DNA of 64,000 nt, from contig NZ_FSQT01000001.1 of assembly GCF_900143515.1 (NCBI RefSeq), positions 868,001-932,000 of the forward strand, read 5' to 3'. The DNA is from Micromonospora cremea. GTDB lineage: Bacteria; Actinomycetota; Actinomycetes; Mycobacteriales; Micromonosporaceae. Shown piece after piece: positions 35,003 to 44,190 of the stretch. The notes beneath the pieces were generated by a model. It searched no databases. It was not told where the DNA came from and worked only from the letters and a program-made list of their open reading frames with translations. The translations under genes and the position numbers were made by a program. Position 1 is the first letter of the stretch, and every line of letters begins with the position of its first letter.

Positions 35003-35916
35003 CAAGCACCGTCATGACCATCCCCGGTCTCGTGGTTCCCCCGCTGACTCCGTTCACCGCAGAGCTGACCGTGGACTACGACGCGCTGAAGCACGGTGTC
35101 GACTACGTGGTGAAAGACTGTGACGCTGCCATGGTGATCGCGGCGGGCGTCGAGGCGCAGGAGTACCAGTACCTCGACCTCCCGCAGCGGCGGGAGCTGA
35201 TCCGCAAAACGATCGAGTTCGTCGATGGGCGCCGACCGGTCGTGGTCGGCGTCTCCCACCCGTCGTTCAAAGTCAGCATCGACCTCACTCACTTCGCAGA
35301 GGAGCTGGGCGCAAGCGCCGTGCAACTGCTGGCGCCGCTTCGGCCCTTCGGCGGCGAGCCTTCACCCCGGGATCTGGAGCGCTACGTCGACGCCGTGGCC
35401 GGCGAGACATCGCTGCCGCTCATGCTCTACCTCAACGCCGGAGCCGGAGCCACCGTGTCCCCCGAAGCGACCATCGCGCTCGCGAGCCGGGACAGCATCG
35501 GGTTCGTCAAGGAGAGTTCACGCGATCTCTCAAGAGTGTCGCGGCTGATCGAAGAAATTGACCAGGCCGGCCTGGCGCACTACTTCACCACCGTGCAGAT
35601 GATGCTGATCAGCCTTCAGCTCGGCGGATCCGGTGTGACGCTGCCGCCGCCCGCCGCGAAGATCGCATCGCTGATCCTGCAGTCGTTCCTCAAGGGCGAC
35701 GTTGCCGAGGCGGTACGGCTACAACGGCAGTTCTCGCTGTATCCGGCGAAGTGGATGCGATACGGCCTGACACCAACGATGAAGGCGTCGCTGAATCTTC
35801 TGGGCGTGCCAGCCGGTGCCCCGTACCCGCCGTACTCGCCGGTGACCGGAGAGGACCTCGACGACCTGCGTGCCTTCCTCACGACGACCGACCTAGAGAT
35901 AGTGGAGGAACTCTGA
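34999..35916 (+). CDS. DapA-like (dihydrodipicolinate synthase family) aldolase
   Basis: 305 aa. K171 (SIGFVKESSRD) should form the Schiff base and Y144 (LPLMLYLNAGA) is the family's tyrosine; VVPPLTPFTAELTVDYDAL is the usual start. The lysine-biosynthesis signature around the first loop is absent, so it is probably a catabolic pyruvate-dependent aldolase or hydratase-aldolase that splits a ring-opened product. Start overlaps the monooxygenase stop; its own stop overlaps the next ATG (TGATG). Confidence 0.9.
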   Translation: MTSTVMTIPGLVVPPLTPFTAELTVDYDALKHGVDYVVKDCDAAMVIAAGVEAQEYQYLDLPQRRELIRKTIEFVDGRRPVVVGVSHPSFKVSIDLTHFAEELGASAVQLLAPLRPFGGEPSPRDLERYVDAVAGETSLPLMLYLNAGAGATVSPEATIALASRDSIGFVKESSRDLSRVSRLIEEIDQAGLAHYFTTVQMMLISLQLGGSGVTLPPPAAKIASLILQSFLKGDVAEAVRLQRQFSLYPAKWMRYGLTPTMKASLNLLGVPAGAPYPPYSPVTGEDLDDLRAFLTTTDLEIVEEL

Positions 35917-36350
35917 TGCTGACCGTCATCAGGCTCGGACGAGACGACGCCGCCGTACTCGTGGAGGGCGCGCGTCAGGCCGCCGTCGACCTGGGCATCC
36001 CGATGAGCATCGCGGTGACCGACGAAAGCGGACACCTGATCATGTTCGAGCAGATGGACGGCGCCAAGGTGAGCAGCATCGCCACCGCGATCGACAAGGC
36101 CTTCACCGGTGCCGCCGCTCGCAAGGGGACCCATATCTACAACCAGCTCTGTGTCCCCGGGGAGCCGACCTTCGGCATCCACAACACGAACGGCGGTCGT
36201 TTCTCCGTGATCGGCGGTGGACTCCCCGTCGTCGTCGACGACCAGGTGGTCGGCGGCATCGGCATCAGCTCCGGAACCGCGGGGGAGGACCTCGAGGTGG
36301 CCCAGGCTGCCGTCAACCACTTCATGAAGTTCCATGCCGACCGTGGTTGA
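35916..36350 (+). CDS. GlcG/HbpS family protein
   Basis: 144 aa. AAVDLGIPMSIAVTDESGHL, MDGAKVSSIATAIDKAFTGA and VVGGIGISSGTAGEDLEVAQ are the three conserved blocks of the GlcG/HbpS fold (PF03928). Members bind heme or cobalamin or accompany catabolic enzymes without known activity. There is no secretion signal, so a cytosolic accessory or chaperone role in the pathway is likely. Confidence 0.88.
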   Translation: MLTVIRLGRDDAAVLVEGARQAAVDLGIPMSIAVTDESGHLIMFEQMDGAKVSSIATAIDKAFTGAAARKGTHIYNQLCVPGEPTFGIHNTNGGRFSVIGGGLPVVVDDQVVGGIGISSGTAGEDLEVAQAAVNHFMKFHADRG

Positions 36351-37839
36351 GAGCCCCGGGACCCAGCACTTAGTGGACGGTACCGCAGAGGCGAAGCGCC
36401 TCCTTCTGTCCTCCGTGCCCACCGGGTCGTTCATCGGCGGACAGTGGGTGAGCACGGACGCCACGTTCGATGTGCGGAATCCTTCCACGGGCCAACCGCT
36501 CGCGGCAGTGACCGACGCCGGTCCGGCCCACGGCATGGATGCCCTGGCCGCGGCGTCGCGAGCGCAGGACCGCTGGGCCGCCGTTCCACCACGGACCCGG
36601 GGCGAGATCCTGCTCCGGGTGCACGACCTGCTCCATAAGCGGGCCGACGACTTCGCCATGCTCATGGCACTGGAGATGGGAAAGACCATCTCCGAGGCCC
36701 GGGGGGAGGTCGGCTACGGCGCCGAGTTCTTCCGGTGGTTCTCCGAGGAGGCCGTCCGCGTCGGTGGCGGATATTCGCAGTCGCCCACGGGCGGCAGTCG
36801 GATCCTCACCATACGCCAGCCGGTCGGGCCGGTTCTCGCCATCACGCCGTGGAACTTCCCGCTCGCCATGGGCGCTCGCAAGATCGCGCCCGCGTTGGCA
36901 GCCGGATGCACCGTTGTGGTCAAGCCCTCCGAGCTCGCACCGTTGACCACTCTTGCGTTGGCGCAGGTCCTCGTCGAGGCCGGCGTGCCCGACGGCGTGG
37001 TCAACGTCGTGACAACCAGCCGGGCCGGCGGTGTCGCCGAGCCGCTCATTCGGGATCAGCGCCTGCGTAAGTTGACGTTCACCGGCTCAACTGCTGTCGG
37101 CAAGCGCCTGATCGCCCAGTCAGCAGACTCCGTGCTGCGCGTGTCCATGGAGCTGGGAGGAAACGCCCCGTTCATCGTCTTCGACGATGTCGACCTGGAC
37201 GCTGCGGTGGAAGGTGCCCTTCTCGCCAAGATGCGCAACGGCGGCCAAGCCTGTACTGCGGCGAACCGCTTCCTCGTGCACGAGGCCGTCGTCGAGCAGT
37301 TCTCGCAGCGCCTAGCCGACCGAATGAGCGCTCTCCTCGTCGGATCAGCGACCGACGAGGAGACGCAGGCCGGCCCACTGGTCAGCGAGGCCGCGGTGCG
37401 GAAGGTGGAGCGGCTGGTCTCCGACGCGGCGACGGAGGGAGCCCGGGTTCTGACCGGGGGCTGCCGACTCGAGAGTGAAGGCTTCTTCTACGCGCCGACC
37501 GTGCTGATCGATGTGCCGGTCGACGCACGGCTGCAGTCGGAGGAGATCTTCGGTCCGGTCGCTCCGATCACCAGCTTTTCCGACGACGAGCAGGCAACAG
37601 CTCTTGCCAACGACACACAGTATGGCCTCGCCGCCTACATCTTCACCCGCGACCTGAATAAAGCGATCCGGCTGGCTGAGCGGCTTGAAACGGGAATGGT
37701 CGGTATCAACCAGGGAGTGATCTCCAACCCGGCCGCGCCGTTCGGTGGTATGAAGGCGTCGGGCCTCGGTAGAGAGGGTGGAACCCAGGGAATCGAGGAA
37801 TATCTCGAGAGCAAGTACGTGGGAATCGCCTTTTCCTAG
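36334..37839 (+). CDS. Succinate-semialdehyde dehydrogenase-type aldehyde dehydrogenase
   Basis: 501 aa; the ATG overlaps the previous gene by 17 bases. Catalytic GGQACTAANRF, Glu motif SMELGGNAPFIVF and NAD-binding FTGSTAVGKRLIAQ are all intact. LTIRQPVGPVLAITPWNFPL and the final PFGGMKASGLGREGG place it in the GabD-like group. As the last gene of the third operon it could oxidise the semialdehyde released by the aldolase to a dicarboxylate for central metabolism. Confidence 0.92.
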   Translation: MPTVVESPGTQHLVDGTAEAKRLLLSSVPTGSFIGGQWVSTDATFDVRNPSTGQPLAAVTDAGPAHGMDALAAASRAQDRWAAVPPRTRGEILLRVHDLLHKRADDFAMLMALEMGKTISEARGEVGYGAEFFRWFSEEAVRVGGGYSQSPTGGSRILTIRQPVGPVLAITPWNFPLAMGARKIAPALAAGCTVVVKPSELAPLTTLALAQVLVEAGVPDGVVNVVTTSRAGGVAEPLIRDQRLRKLTFTGSTAVGKRLIAQSADSVLRVSMELGGNAPFIVFDDVDLDAAVEGALLAKMRNGGQACTAANRFLVHEAVVEQFSQRLADRMSALLVGSATDEETQAGPLVSEAAVRKVERLVSDAATEGARVLTGGCRLESEGFFYAPTVLIDVPVDARLQSEEIFGPVAPITSFSDDEQATALANDTQYGLAAYIFTRDLNKAIRLAERLETGMVGINQGVISNPAAPFGGMKASGLGREGGTQGIEEYLESKYVGIAFS

Positions 37840-37917
37840 CCTGCCCGCGACGTCTCGTGCGTGCTCTTTCCGTGGGTGAAAAGCGTAGGGGAAGCGGCTG
37901 GCTGGTGGACGGCGGTG

Positions 37918-37953
37918 CCGGCCGGGCCTGATGGGAGCCCTGGACCCGGCCGG
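37918..37953 (+). terminator. Possible terminator of the third catabolic operon
   Basis: CCGGCCGGG (37918-37926) and CCCGGCCGG (37945-37953) form a GC-only stem with an 18-base loop, about 80 bases past the ALDH stop. Confidence 0.45.
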
Positions 37954-37966
37954 CTATCGGCTCAGG

Positions 37967-38633
37967 TCACAGTTTCAGGAGCGGGTGCCAGCCGCCGCGG
38001 TAGCGCACACCACGAGGTCGCAGTCGGACCGGCTCGTGCACCATTGCGGAGACCGGCTCGGTTTGGATCTCCGAGGGCCGGTCCACCACGACGCAGACGT
38101 CCTCGCCCGGCCACCACCAGCCGCAGGAGCGGGCCAGGTTGGCCCACGCGTCGAGGTGCTCGGCCTCGTCCGGCCCGTACCGGGGCAAGACCAAGCCGAT
38201 GCAGCGTGTCGTAGTAGGCGACCCAGGACGCTTCCTGCTGGCCGTACCAGCAAACGGGGACCGGACCGCTGCCGGCCAATGCGGCACGCACGGGTAGGTA
38301 GTACCCGTGCGCGAGGCTCCGGTGCAGTGCCGTGCGTACGCCTTGGTGCAGCACGACACCGAGCGGAAGGCCGCTGTCGAGCGCGTGTAGCGGCGGCAGT
38401 TCGGACCATGGTTCTTTGATCTTGCCCGCGCGCATCGGTGACAGCTCCGGGTCAATGTAAGTGACGCTCGCGCTCAGCGCGCCAGGGAGCTGGGAGGTAA
38501 CCATGGCGAGATCGCTCGCCATTGGTGGTGTTCCGCGCGGCCGAGGGTCGCGGAACCACTCGTAGAGTTGGTCGAGGGTGGGCCATCCGGTGATCAGGGG
38601 AGCATGCCTTGTCGGGCGACTCGACACATTCAA
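37967..38633 (-). pseudogene. Frameshifted DUF6745-type protein gene
   Basis: The first part (minus strand) reads AHGYYLPVRAALAGSGPVPV then CWYGQQEASWVAYYDTLHRL. A one-base shift at about 38190 then gives YGPDEAEHLDAWANLARSCG, WWWPGEDVCVVVDRPSEIQT and a stop at 37967. The W-Y-G-Q and SCGWWWP blocks are typical of DUF6745, a family of unknown function common near repeat proteins. With the single shift repaired the gene would be about 220 codons, so the damage may be recent. Confidence 0.55.
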
Positions 38634-39135
38634 ATCGGGGTCGCGGCCGCTTCATTCTGGCGTAAGTGGCGGTCAAACAGCGTTCGGCGGTCGGCTTGTC
38701 AGCCGGTTCTGTGGACAAAGCGTGGCCAAGCCCGCTCCTGCCAGATCCCGACGGCCTGCTGCCACAGGTCACGAACGTCGTTGTTGCTTTAGACGGCCTG
38801 TGCAGGCATCGCGGCGTCGTTGCACCGCGCGGGGGCGCTCATCACGCCTGGGCGTCGCCGCCCTGCCGTGAAGAGATCATCAGTGACTATGACCCACCAC
38901 GCGACACAGACGCAAGCGGCTTCGAAAGCCATCTGGGGAAGGAGCCTGGGGTGAAGTGATCGGTCGCGGCTCGATAGCTTTGCCGCAGCGCGTGAGGAGC
39001 GAGCCGGAACGGCGCTGACGGCTGGTGGGTCCTTGGCGTCCCGCTCGGGTCAGAACGTCCTGGGCCGGAGGCGGTCAGCGTGCCCGACGGCGGTCGGGCA
39101 TGTGATCCGGACCCGACTCAGGTGAGCTTGTGCGC
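38634..39135. other. Gap between two pseudogenes
   Basis: About 500 bases with no gene, hairpin or repeat that I can support. Confidence 0.4.
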
Positions 39136-39752
39136 CTAATCTGTCACGGCGGCCAGAAGGGCGGTCAGGGCGGGAGCCGGCGGGGTGTCTCGGGTGACCA
39201 CGACCAGACGGCGCCTGAGGTTGGCTTCGGCAACGTCACGGACAGCGAGAGCAGGGTCGTTGGCCGGTAGGGTCAATGCCGGCATCAACGCGACGGCTCC
39301 CGTGACGGGGACGAGTTCGAGTTGAACGTCGCGTCGTTGGAGCGGTGCAGCAGGTCGGACTGGTATCCGCCGAGGGACCGGCAGATCCCGACGACCATGG
39401 CGTGATGGCCGGTCCCCTCGGCAGAGGTGGCCCAGACGTCGGACCGCAGCAAGGCGACCGCGACAGGTTCTCCTGGCCCGGCCAGCGGGTGCGTCGCTGG
39501 CAACACCACCTTCAGTGGCTCCTCATGCAGGAGTACGAAGCGCAGCCCTGCCGGGCGGGGCCGTGGATGCCCGTCATACTCGTCGCCGATCACGAGGTCG
39601 ACCGCACCCAAGCGCAGGCCGGGTAGGGGCCTGTTCGAGCTCGAAGATCTCCGCGCGCCTGGGGATGGTCGACCATCATGCGGGCCACGGCCGGCACCAA
39701 CAGGCGACGGGCCGCCGACTGCAGTGACGCCTGGCGCCGTTGTCGCGCCGAC
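39136..39752 (-). pseudogene. LysR effector-domain remnant with two frameshifts
   Basis: The pieces, read leftwards in changing frames, are QSAARRLLVPAVARM, then LRLGAVDLVIGDEYDGHPRP and ICRSLGGYQSDLLHRSND, then DVQLELVPVTGAVALMPALT and RRRLVVVTRDTPPAPALTAL up to a TAG at 39136. Together they make a near-complete LysR substrate-binding domain. The helix-turn-helix is missing; the intact Tat hydrolase gene occupies that side. Confidence 0.7.
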
Positions 39753-39878
39753 GAGTCGGACAGCAGCGGACCGCCGTCGCTCAAGGCAGGCGCCGGCCGT
39801 GCGACGGATCGGCATGCCCGGGCTCGACAACGGCGGTCCACTGGCCGGCCCCGGTCGGAGCAACCAGGGGTGGTTCGA

Positions 39879-40973
39879 TCAGAGGCCCAGGCTCTTCAGC
39901 CAGCTCACTTCGGCTTCGAGTACGGCCTCGGGGTTCTCGTTGAGGCTGTGGCTGCCGCCGGGGATCTCCACGAACTTGATGCTCGGGACCAGCGAGCCCT
40001 CGGAATTGGCCTCGGCCAGTAGCCAGTTGGGCTCGAAGTCCCGGATGGTGGTGTCCTGGTCGCCACGCATCATGAGGATGGGGACGGGAATGCGCTTGAT
40101 CCAGTAGGTGCCGTCCGCGGCGCTGGTGGCCTCCCACCGGTAGGACAGGAAGTGCTGCCCGGTCACCGGTCCAGTCCGGCTCGGACTCCCGCCGCCGCCG
40201 CGCATCTCGGTCGGCAGGATCTCGTCAACTCGTCCCGCCGCCAGGAACTGCATCGACTCGTTGAAGAGCTGGTTGTAGTTCTGCTCGTCTTGGGTGAGGA
40301 GATGACGCGACTTCCACGGCAGTTTGGCGAACATCGACGGTAGGATGACTCCGCGAATGCGGGGGTCCCAGTTCGTGGCGGCGTAGAACTGGACCTGGAT
40401 GTTGCCGAGGCTGCGACCGTTCAGGACGATCTTCTTGTATCCCAGGTCGACGGCGGTGAAGAAGGCTGCCTCGATGTCCTTCCGGATGTCGAAGAAGTTG
40501 TCTGTCTCGCCGTTGTCGTCGTGTTGCCGGGTGTTGATCGCCAGTACGGCGTAGCCCGCCGCCGACAACCCTGGCATCTCGAATCCCAGGTAGTTTCCGC
40601 CGCTGCCGTGGACCCTGAGCACCAGCGTGGTGTCGCTCGGCTTCTTGTTACTGGGTTCGAAGAGTACGGCGTCGACCTTGAACCCGTCGATGGCGTCGAT
40701 GGTGAGGAACTGCTGCCGTGCGTTCTTCGGCGCCACGAAGTCGTCGGGCACCCAACCGGGCCTGGAGGTCGTCCGGTAGGTGATCGCCGCGACGGACTTG
40801 CCGCCATGACCGGCGGCGGCCATGTCCGCCTGGCCCTCGGGCTGGAGTTGGCCCTCGGCGACGCCACCCCCTGCCATCGCCGGGCTCGCGGTGGCGCCAA
40901 TCGCTGCCGCCGTAGCCGTTCCCGCGGCCGCCCCGAGGAAACTCCGGCGGGTCAGATCGTGTGCTTTGCCCAT
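39879..40973 (-). CDS. Tat-exported alpha/beta hydrolase
   Basis: 364 aa. MGKAHDLTRRSFLGAAAGTA is a twin-arginine signal peptide. The nucleophile elbow is NGRSLGNIQ, the acid RGDQDTTIRD and the His GGSHSLNENP, giving a full Ser-Asp-His triad; TTLVLRVHGSGGNYLGFEMP holds the oxyanion loop. An exported esterase or lipase-like enzyme of unknown substrate. A CTAGGTAC-type half-site and a small palindrome lie about 240 bases upstream, hinting at coregulation with the catabolic locus. Confidence 0.9.
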   Translation of the reverse strand: MGKAHDLTRRSFLGAAAGTATAAAIGATASPAMAGGGVAEGQLQPEGQADMAAAGHGGKSVAAITYRTTSRPGWVPDDFVAPKNARQQFLTIDAIDGFKVDAVLFEPSNKKPSDTTLVLRVHGSGGNYLGFEMPGLSAAGYAVLAINTRQHDDNGETDNFFDIRKDIEAAFFTAVDLGYKKIVLNGRSLGNIQVQFYAATNWDPRIRGVILPSMFAKLPWKSRHLLTQDEQNYNQLFNESMQFLAAGRVDEILPTEMRGGGGSPSRTGPVTGQHFLSYRWEATSAADGTYWIKRIPVPILMMRGDQDTTIRDFEPNWLLAEANSEGSLVPSIKFVEIPGGSHSLNENPEAVLEAEVSWLKSLGL

Positions 40974-41499
40974 TCTTCTCCTTCTTCCGTCCCTGGCACT
41001 CGCGCCCGGGTGTGCGGACAGGCGGGACCGGATCTACAGGCCAAGCTCTTTGGTTGCATCCGACGGCTGCGGATCGTCGTCGGTTTTGGCGATCGACTGA
41101 GGCGGTTGCCGGCCTGGGGGCTGCCGGGTGAGCGCCGTGTTGTTCGGTCACCGGGGTTCCGCCGAGGTGTGGACCTCCTTAGGTAGATCCGATGGCGCTA
41201 ACTCTACACTGAGGTGTAGTACCTAGATCAATGACTTATGTTGATGACTGCAGTTACGTTATCGATTCGATGGTCGTCGCCAGACACTCTCTGTCCCTTG
41301 CGGACGGCGACCGCACCTTAGTTGCACCTCGGTCGCGCCGCGGTGCTCGTGGGGCGTGGCCGACGCCCCCCGGGGGCGACCCCTGGCCTGCCGCCCGGTA
41401 GTTGCCAACCGGGCAGAACGTTGATGACGTCCGGCGAAGGTTCGTCCGCCCCGGCCGAGGCGTCCATGCTCTGGACCCACGCCGACGAGGTCAACAACG
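40974..41499. other. Upstream region of the Tat hydrolase
   Basis: About 525 bases. Besides the site at 41204-41228 I see no gene. The right part borders the IS5-type remnant. Confidence 0.4.
41204..41228. promoter_or_regulatory. Palindrome plus CTAGGTAC half-site
   Basis: CTACAC-TGAG-GTGTAG (41204-41219) overlaps AGTACCTAGAT, whose complement ATCTAGGTACT matches the left arm of the operator at 24293. It lies about 230 bases upstream of the minus-strand hydrolase start. Weak alone, but the third occurrence of the core in this window. Confidence 0.35.
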
Positions 41500-42000
41500 C
41501 GCTGCTCGCCTTCCTCGCCAGGTGATGGCCTCGCCGCCGCTGGTACGAACTCGGCCGCTCGACGGGGCGCCTCGACCGTGCCGCTGAACTCGCTCCCTTG
41601 GCGGCCCGGCCGGCGACCTGGTCCGATCGTTCAGGGATGACGTGGCGGATGCCGCGTTGTCGCAACGCTCGGCGAGTCGAGTCGTGGGCGTAGCCCTTGT
41701 CCGCGATCAGCACCTCGGGCAGCTTGCGGGGCCGTCCCGGTCCCGGCTCGTTGACGCAGATCGCGTCCAGCAGCGCCAACGGTTGCTGTTGTCGCCGGCC
41801 TGGCCTGGGGTGAGCAAGACCGACAGCGGGCGTCCGCGTCCGTCGACGGCGAGGTGGGCCTTCGTGCTCAGTCCTCCGCGGGATCGGCCGATGGCCTCGC
41901 CATCTTGCGCACCAGGTGTCGCTGGACTTGTCGGGAGCCCCTTTTGGCGGGCGCGTTGACTGACGCTGAGTGGGAAGCGCTGTCGCGATACGTGGCGTGA
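41500..42000 (-). pseudogene. IS5-family (IS427-like) transposase remnant
   Basis: GEAIGRSRGGLSTKAHLAVD then GRGRPLSVLLTPGQAGDNSN in one frame, and NEPGPGRPRKLPEVLIADKG then YAHDSTRRALRQRGIRHVIP in another, match the middle of IS5-type DDE transposases. The first catalytic Asp region and the C-terminal VVERCFNRLK block are missing. No terminal repeats were found, so the element is dead. Confidence 0.7.
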
Positions 42001-42157
42001 GCGGTGACCGGTCGCCCGAGGGCCGATGATGGGCACGTGTTCAGGGCGATCCTCGGGCCGGCGGGCGTGGATGTTCTGGTAGGGGAGCGGGTCGGCGATG
42101 GCCGGAAGCTGCCGCCGGGCTTGGGGCCCGAGACCGGGGAGCCGGGTGGGAGCAGCC

Positions 42158-42185
42158 GGCCCAGTCGGCCGGAGCCGACTGGGCC
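42158..42185 (-). terminator. Terminator hairpin after the M14 carboxypeptidase gene
   Basis: GGCCCAGTCGGC and GCCGACTGGGCC form a perfect 12-bp stem with a CGGA tetraloop, about 30 bases past the stop. Confidence 0.8.
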
Positions 42186-42215
42186 AGATCTGGAGCGTGC
42201 GGGAAACCCCACCCG

Positions 42216-43889
42216 CTAAGGGCTCGGCACGGATGACGGTCGCAGGGTGGAACAGTCATCCACGGGTGTGGCCTCGATCTCGTTGGAGCCGGCGGCCCGC
42301 GCGTCGACCATCATCGGGATCACCGCGGAGGAAGCCTGCCACATGGGTACGAATGCCTCGTATCCCGGTACCGAGGTCTCCTGGCTTACCACGTTGAACA
42401 GGTCCGCCCACTGGGCCCGGTCCGCCGCCTGCTCGCCGGTGAGCAGGTATCCGCATGGGACGCGCATGATGAACGCGTCCGGCGGCAGCGGCTCCGAGGA
42501 TTCGGAGTTCCCGGTGAAGAAGTAGGGGCCGGCCTGGGTGTAACCCATCTCGATGTTCCGCCGGTCGGCGTTGACGGCGGCCGCCGCCATCTCGTCGCGC
42601 TGCGCGCGATGCTGCCGGATCGTCTCGTGGATGGTCAGGGCTTGGACCTTCACCCGCCGCAGCTGCGAGGACTGCTGCGTCTCCCCCTCCGCGGTCAGCA
42701 CCGAGGTGTTCGTCTCGCTGATCACGCCGTTCAGGTTGCGCATCATTGCGCCGTTGGTCAGCGTGGTGTTCTCCGCCGTGCCCGGGTTTGCCAGGTACGG
42801 GCCGGTGGTGAAGCCCGCTGCCTCCACTCGTGGGCGGACCCAGTCGAGGCCCCACGACCGGCCGTACGCACGGACCTCCTCGTCGATGACCATGTGCCGT
42901 CCCCAGATGACCTCAAGGTGCGGGCGGGTCTGGCCGGACATCTCGTGCAGGTCGTGGACGATCTCGGGACGGGCGTCCCGCATCACCTTGGCGATCATGC
43001 GGGTCTCCGGCTCCTCCAGCCGCAGGTGGTCACGGTTGAGGTCCACATCGTTGGCGTTGCGCCGGGTGTTTGCCGCGCTCCCGTCCGGGTTAGCCGACGG
43101 GATGACCAGAACGGTGTTCTCCGCGAGGTAGTCACGGGTGCGCGCGTCCGAACTCAGCGCCAACCGACGCGCCTGCTCGAAGCACGCCTGACGGCCGGAC
43201 GGCTCGTTGCCGTGCTGCGAGCAGACCAGCAGCACTGTGTCGCCATCGAGGTCCGCATACGACCGCGATGCGCCGGCGCCGATCGTGAGCAGGTTGTACG
43301 GCCGGCCGTTCACCGTCTCGCCGAGGACCGTCAGGCTGGTCCGGGAGGACCCGGCCGCCACGGCGGCGAGGAAGGACTGCTCCTGCTCGAAGGTGGTCCA
43401 CGTCGTTCCCTCGGTGGACTCGAACCCGGTCGGCAGGCCATGATCCTCGATGGTCACGCCGCTGCGGACGTCTCCCTTAGCGACCACCTTGCCGTCCTCG
43501 CCGACGACCCGGACCCGCAGGTCATACTCGCCGGCCCCGGTTCCCAAGGGGGCCTCCGCCAGCACGGTCACCGGACCCGCAGCGACCACTTGGTTCAGCG
43601 CCTCGGTGGCTACCTTCAGCGGTATCCATTCTTTCCTGCCGGACACCGCCCGGATCTCCGCGGTGAGCGTCCCCGCCCGCAGCACCTCGACATCGATGTC
43701 GAACCCCTCGCCAGCCTGAGCCGCCGCCGCACCGGAGGATGACGGATACACCACGGTGACGCCCTCCTTGGGCGCACTGGCTGTGGCGGAGGCGGCGGGT
43801 GCCATGCCCCCGACGGACAGCACCCCGGCGCCGAGCACAGCCAGCGAGCTTCGGTATAACGCCGTACTTCGCAGCTTGGTGAAACTCAT
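42216..43889 (-). CDS. Secreted M14 family zinc carboxypeptidase
   Basis: 557 aa. The N-terminus has a Sec signal peptide ending near ASATAS. Zinc ligands are seen as SQHGNEP (HxxE) and EIVHDLHEMSG, with NANDVDLNRDHLRL between them as in M14 enzymes. An N-terminal beta domain of about 140 residues precedes the peptidase. The catalytic Glu region probably lies near GVISETNTSV. Likely function: extracellular trimming of peptides. A terminator follows; the gene diverges from the amino-acid catabolism operon, which could use released amino acids. Confidence 0.9.
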   Translation of the reverse strand: MSFTKLRSTALYRSSLAVLGAGVLSVGGMAPAASATASAPKEGVTVVYPSSSGAAAAQAGEGFDIDVEVLRAGTLTAEIRAVSGRKEWIPLKVATEALNQVVAAGPVTVLAEAPLGTGAGEYDLRVRVVGEDGKVVAKGDVRSGVTIEDHGLPTGFESTEGTTWTTFEQEQSFLAAVAAGSSRTSLTVLGETVNGRPYNLLTIGAGASRSYADLDGDTVLLVCSQHGNEPSGRQACFEQARRLALSSDARTRDYLAENTVLVIPSANPDGSAANTRRNANDVDLNRDHLRLEEPETRMIAKVMRDARPEIVHDLHEMSGQTRPHLEVIWGRHMVIDEEVRAYGRSWGLDWVRPRVEAAGFTTGPYLANPGTAENTTLTNGAMMRNLNGVISETNTSVLTAEGETQQSSQLRRVKVQALTIHETIRQHRAQRDEMAAAAVNADRRNIEMGYTQAGPYFFTGNSESSEPLPPDAFIMRVPCGYLLTGEQAADRAQWADLFNVVSQETSVPGYEAFVPMWQASSAVIPMMVDARAAGSNEIEATPVDDCSTLRPSSVPSP

Positions 43890-44190
43890 CAGTGCCGCCT
43901 CCTACGTCTGGCATTAACGGACATGCCTTACCTGGTTCGCGAGACTCGGCCCCACGTATTTGAACGTCTTGGCGGGGGAGGAACGTGCGCCTGGGACGCC
44001 AGACCGTTCGAATGCCGTCCCGACGAATAGTCGGGCTGCTCTGTTTCCAGGAAGGTTGGTGTGACGCTAGCCACGGCCCGGGCGGACCCACAAGGGGTGG
44101 CGCTGCGGTCAAGGCCAAGAATGTCTGTCGGTGACACAAACGAAATGGTGCGCCAACGGCCTTGGCAGTGCGCTTGGAGACTGTGATGGT
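43890..44190. other. Divergent promoter region
   Basis: About 300 bases between the carboxypeptidase and the amino-acid dehydrogenase. The dehydrogenase frame stays open upstream to a GTG at 44131, so its start is uncertain. No clear palindrome was seen. Confidence 0.4.
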
